7,071 bases of DNA. It comes from Fluviicola sp. (GTDB lineage Bacteria; Bacteroidota; Bacteroidia; Flavobacteriales_D; Crocinitomicaceae). The position numbers and the translations under genes were made by a program. A model generated the notes under the pieces. The model was not told the origin of the DNA. It did no database searches and saw nothing but the letters and a program-made list of their open reading frames with translations. The stretch spans positions 1 to 7,071 of the forward strand of contig NZ_JASLCN010000259.1 in the NCBI RefSeq assembly GCF_030151805.1. Reading direction: 5' to 3'. Within the stretch, counting starts at the first letter, position 1. Every line of letters starts with the position of its first letter. Shown piece by piece: positions 5,037 to 7,071 of the stretch.

Positions 5037-6935
5037 ATGAAGATTAAAATTTTAATTCCGATAAGCCTTTTAGGAGCAATTTCCTGGGGTCAAAAATCCG
5101 AAGATATTATCCCTAAAGATGCAGTTACTGTCTTTAGCCTGAATAATATTTCCATTCTTCAGAAAGTCTCCATGGATGAATTGGTTTCTTATGATTTCAT
5201 GACTGAACTGCAATCTGAATTGTTTGACGGATCAACCCAGGGAAAAACCCTGAAAGATGCAGGAATTGACTTCAATCAGAAGATGAATATCTTTTACGGG
5301 AAGAATCCTGAATTTGAAATCTCCGGGTTCACATTCGGAATTTCAGATAAAGAAAAGCTTTTCACTGTATTTGATGATTTTGACCGGAAAGAAAGCCTGG
5401 TTCCCGGAACGGAATATTACAATAATTACTTCAATCACCTGATGATTCAGGGAAATGTCGGTTTGTTGATCCGCGTGGATACTGATCAGGAAAAACTGAC
5501 TGAAATCACAGATTCTATCTGGGTTTCAAGAGGATTTGAACTTCCGTGGTCTACCGAAGATGAATACTACAACGAGGAAATGGATACGTATGACGATGAA
5601 GAAATTTCCATTGATGATCCGGCAATGAACGAAGACGGTGATGAAGTAGAAGAAATCATCGAGGAAGATGTAGAGGAAACTCCGGTAGCGGTAGATGAAA
5701 TGAACGATATGTTCAAGAACTACTATGAATTGCGAGACAGTATCGAGTCCGAATATTCCCGCAAGCGCTTGTTTTTGGTGACCGAAGAATTGTTCGTGAA
5801 GAAAATCAATCTGAAAGCAATCGACAGTCGTTTAGCTTCTCAATTGACGCATACTTCCGATGGAATTTTCTACCTGGACAACAGCCGCAATTTCAAAAAC
5901 ACCAACAGCCTTTTCTATTTGCAGGCAATGTTCCCGGATTTATACCGTGACTTGAATGAATTGTATACCGGAAACGTGATGCTGGGTGATATTGTTCTCA
6001 ATCAGAAAAGCATTGACCTGAAAGTAGAAGCAAACTACGGCGAAGGTCTGGGAAGCATTTACCAGGAATTGAACAGTGCGAAATTCGATAAGAATGTGTT
6101 GAAGTACATTCCGAAGAACAATACAGGTTTCTTCACTTACCAGATCGACCTGAAAAAAGGGTACGAAAAAGCATACGAGGTGATTATGCCGATTCTGAGC
6201 GAAGAAAAAAATGCGCGTATTTCTGCCAACGTTCTGACGATTGAATTATTAAATGATTTCATCAATACAGATGAGCTTTTCAATACGTACAAAGGAAGTA
6301 TGTTCGGTACCTTCAACGGAATCAAGCGTGTGAAAACGAAACGAATCGATTTCTTCTATGACGAGGAAACCTTCGAATACGGGGAAAAAGAAATCGAAGC
6401 AGAAGAAGACATGCCGATCTTTACCTTAGGTTTCACAACGGCTCGTCCGGATATTCCGAATAAAATCCTGAAACACATGTCCAGAATCACCACCCAATTC
6501 AAAAACATGGGCGATTACTGGGTTTACGAAGAGGCGATCCTGAATTCTGTGCCGCTTTATATGATCAACAAAAACGGCTTGTTCATTTTCACCAACGACG
6601 AAGACCTGGCAAAGAATCATTCCAACGGATACGGTGCTGACGCCTTGAACGGAAAACAAGCGAAAAATGCTGCAAAAAGCGGGTCCATTTACGGATACAT
6701 GAATTTGGGGGATATGATTAACCGCTTGCCGGAATCTATCCTGAATGACCACCGATTCAATGTACTTGCTTCCATGCGTGGAAAAAAAGGAGAAATCGAA
6801 GTCATTTCTTCCAAAACAACCCGTCAGAAAACAACTTACAACCTGACATACAGTTTTGAAGGAACTTTTGACAATGCGGGAAAATACTTACTTGATTTGG
6901 TAAACACAGCTTATCTGGTATCTACAAAACGTTAA
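5037..6935 (+). CDS. Large exported protein, DUF4836-like, with acidic insert
   Basis: The 632-residue product starts at ATG 5037 with a signal peptide, MKIKILIPISLLGAISWGQ, probably cleaved near residues 16-19. No lipobox cysteine is present. An in-frame ATG at 4995 would add 14 residues ahead of the signal peptide and is disfavoured. The mature start, IIPKDAVTVFSLNNISILQK (24-43), resembles the IP-x-(D/A)-A opening of Bacteroidota DUF4836 proteins, where function is unknown; the match is by eye and moderate. A strongly acidic, low-complexity insert (about 173-221, encoded by 5553-5699) is rich in Asp and Glu and has few basic residues. After it comes a long region of alternating strands and helices to the end, including GFFTYQIDLKKGYEKAYEVI at about 363-382. 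No catalytic motif, transmembrane helix, type IX sorting domain or repeat was recognised. It abuts the next gene directly, indicating an operon. Confidence 0.8.
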   Translation: MKIKILIPISLLGAISWGQKSEDIIPKDAVTVFSLNNISILQKVSMDELVSYDFMTELQSELFDGSTQGKTLKDAGIDFNQKMNIFYGKNPEFEISGFTFGISDKEKLFTVFDDFDRKESLVPGTEYYNNYFNHLMIQGNVGLLIRVDTDQEKLTEITDSIWVSRGFELPWSTEDEYYNEEMDTYDDEEISIDDPAMNEDGDEVEEIIEEDVEETPVAVDEMNDMFKNYYELRDSIESEYSRKRLFLVTEELFVKKINLKAIDSRLASQLTHTSDGIFYLDNSRNFKNTNSLFYLQAMFPDLYRDLNELYTGNVMLGDIVLNQKSIDLKVEANYGEGLGSIYQELNSAKFDKNVLKYIPKNNTGFFTYQIDLKKGYEKAYEVIMPILSEEKNARISANVLTIELLNDFINTDELFNTYKGSMFGTFNGIKRVKTKRIDFFYDEETFEYGEKEIEAEEDMPIFTLGFTTARPDIPNKILKHMSRITTQFKNMGDYWVYEEAILNSVPLYMINKNGLFIFTNDEDLAKNHSNGYGADALNGKQAKNAAKSGSIYGYMNLGDMINRLPESILNDHRFNVLASMRGKKGEIEVISSKTTRQKTTYNLTYSFEGTFDNAGKYLLDLVNTAYLVSTKR

Positions 6936-7071
6936 ATGAAGACAGAGGGTGTTGGAAATAAAGTTGTGTTAATTGCATTGCTATGCGCAGCATTGGCACT
7001 GTTCCTTTATATCCGTCCGCGCCTGTTTGCTCCCGATCCGCCACCAAGTTTACTGGACCGCCTGCCGGAAA
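6936..7071 (+). CDS. Membrane-anchored protein of unknown function (partial, cut by window edge)
   Basis: An ATG follows the preceding TAA with no gap and in the same frame; 45 codons remain open to the window end. The product begins MKTEGVGNK, then one hydrophobic segment at about 10-26 (VVLIALLCAALALFLYI). Next come basic residues R27 and R29, a proline-rich PDPPP at 33-37, and SLLDRLPE. This looks like an N-terminal membrane anchor or uncleaved signal followed by an extracytoplasmic domain that lies outside the window. No Shine-Dalgarno sequence is present, so translation probably depends on ribosomes finishing the upstream gene. The tight junction suggests that the two proteins act together. 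The family was not recognised. Confidence 0.7.
   Translation, partial: MKTEGVGNKVVLIALLCAALALFLYIRPRLFAPDPPPSLLDRLPE

Noticed and set aside
5553..5699. Thrombospondin type 3 or other calcium-binding repeats in the acidic stretch
   Set aside because: Asp and Glu are abundant, but the regular DxDxDG spacing of such repeats is absent.

Overview
The window looks like chromosomal DNA from a Bacteroidota bacterium, probably order Flavobacteriales. Three things point there. Several genes are preceded by the Bacteroidota-type -7 promoter box TAnnTTTG. Shine-Dalgarno sequences are largely absent. The protein families (an ECF sigma factor paired with an RskA-type anti-sigma factor, a long rhomboid-like protein with an N-terminal extension, and a DUF4836-like secreted protein) are typical of that phylum. 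Genus cannot be fixed from the sequence alone.

Layout: positions 1-44 hold the first 14 codons of a minus-strand gene that reads like the start of isoleucyl-tRNA synthetase. A divergent promoter region (45-203) follows. All remaining genes are on the plus strand. They are a ten-helix rhomboid-like membrane protein that appears to have lost its catalytic histidine (204-1688); an ECF sigma factor with a non-ATG start (1758-2312) overlapping its membrane anti-sigma factor (2282-3160); a repeat-rich, palindromic intergenic segment (3161-3279); a cytoplasmic LD-carboxypeptidase, LdcA type (3280-4173); a small lipoprotein of unknown function (4243-4902); a spacer with a strong inverted repeat (4943-4969); a large secreted protein with an acidic low-complexity insert (5037-6935); and the first 45 codons of a membrane-anchored protein that starts immediately at the previous stop codon and runs off the window (6936-7071).

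The plus-strand genes share a cell-envelope theme: an inner-membrane pseudoprotease candidate, an envelope-type sigma/anti-sigma switch, murein tetrapeptide recycling, an anchored lipoprotein and an exported protein. Only the sigma/anti-sigma pair and the last two genes are physically coupled; the rest may simply be neighbours. No mobile element, CRISPR array, tRNA or rRNA was seen. No stretch above 300 bases lacks a gene. No convincing new multi-gene system is visible. The most unusual items are the histidine-less rhomboid and the uncharacterised secreted-protein/membrane-protein pair at the right end.
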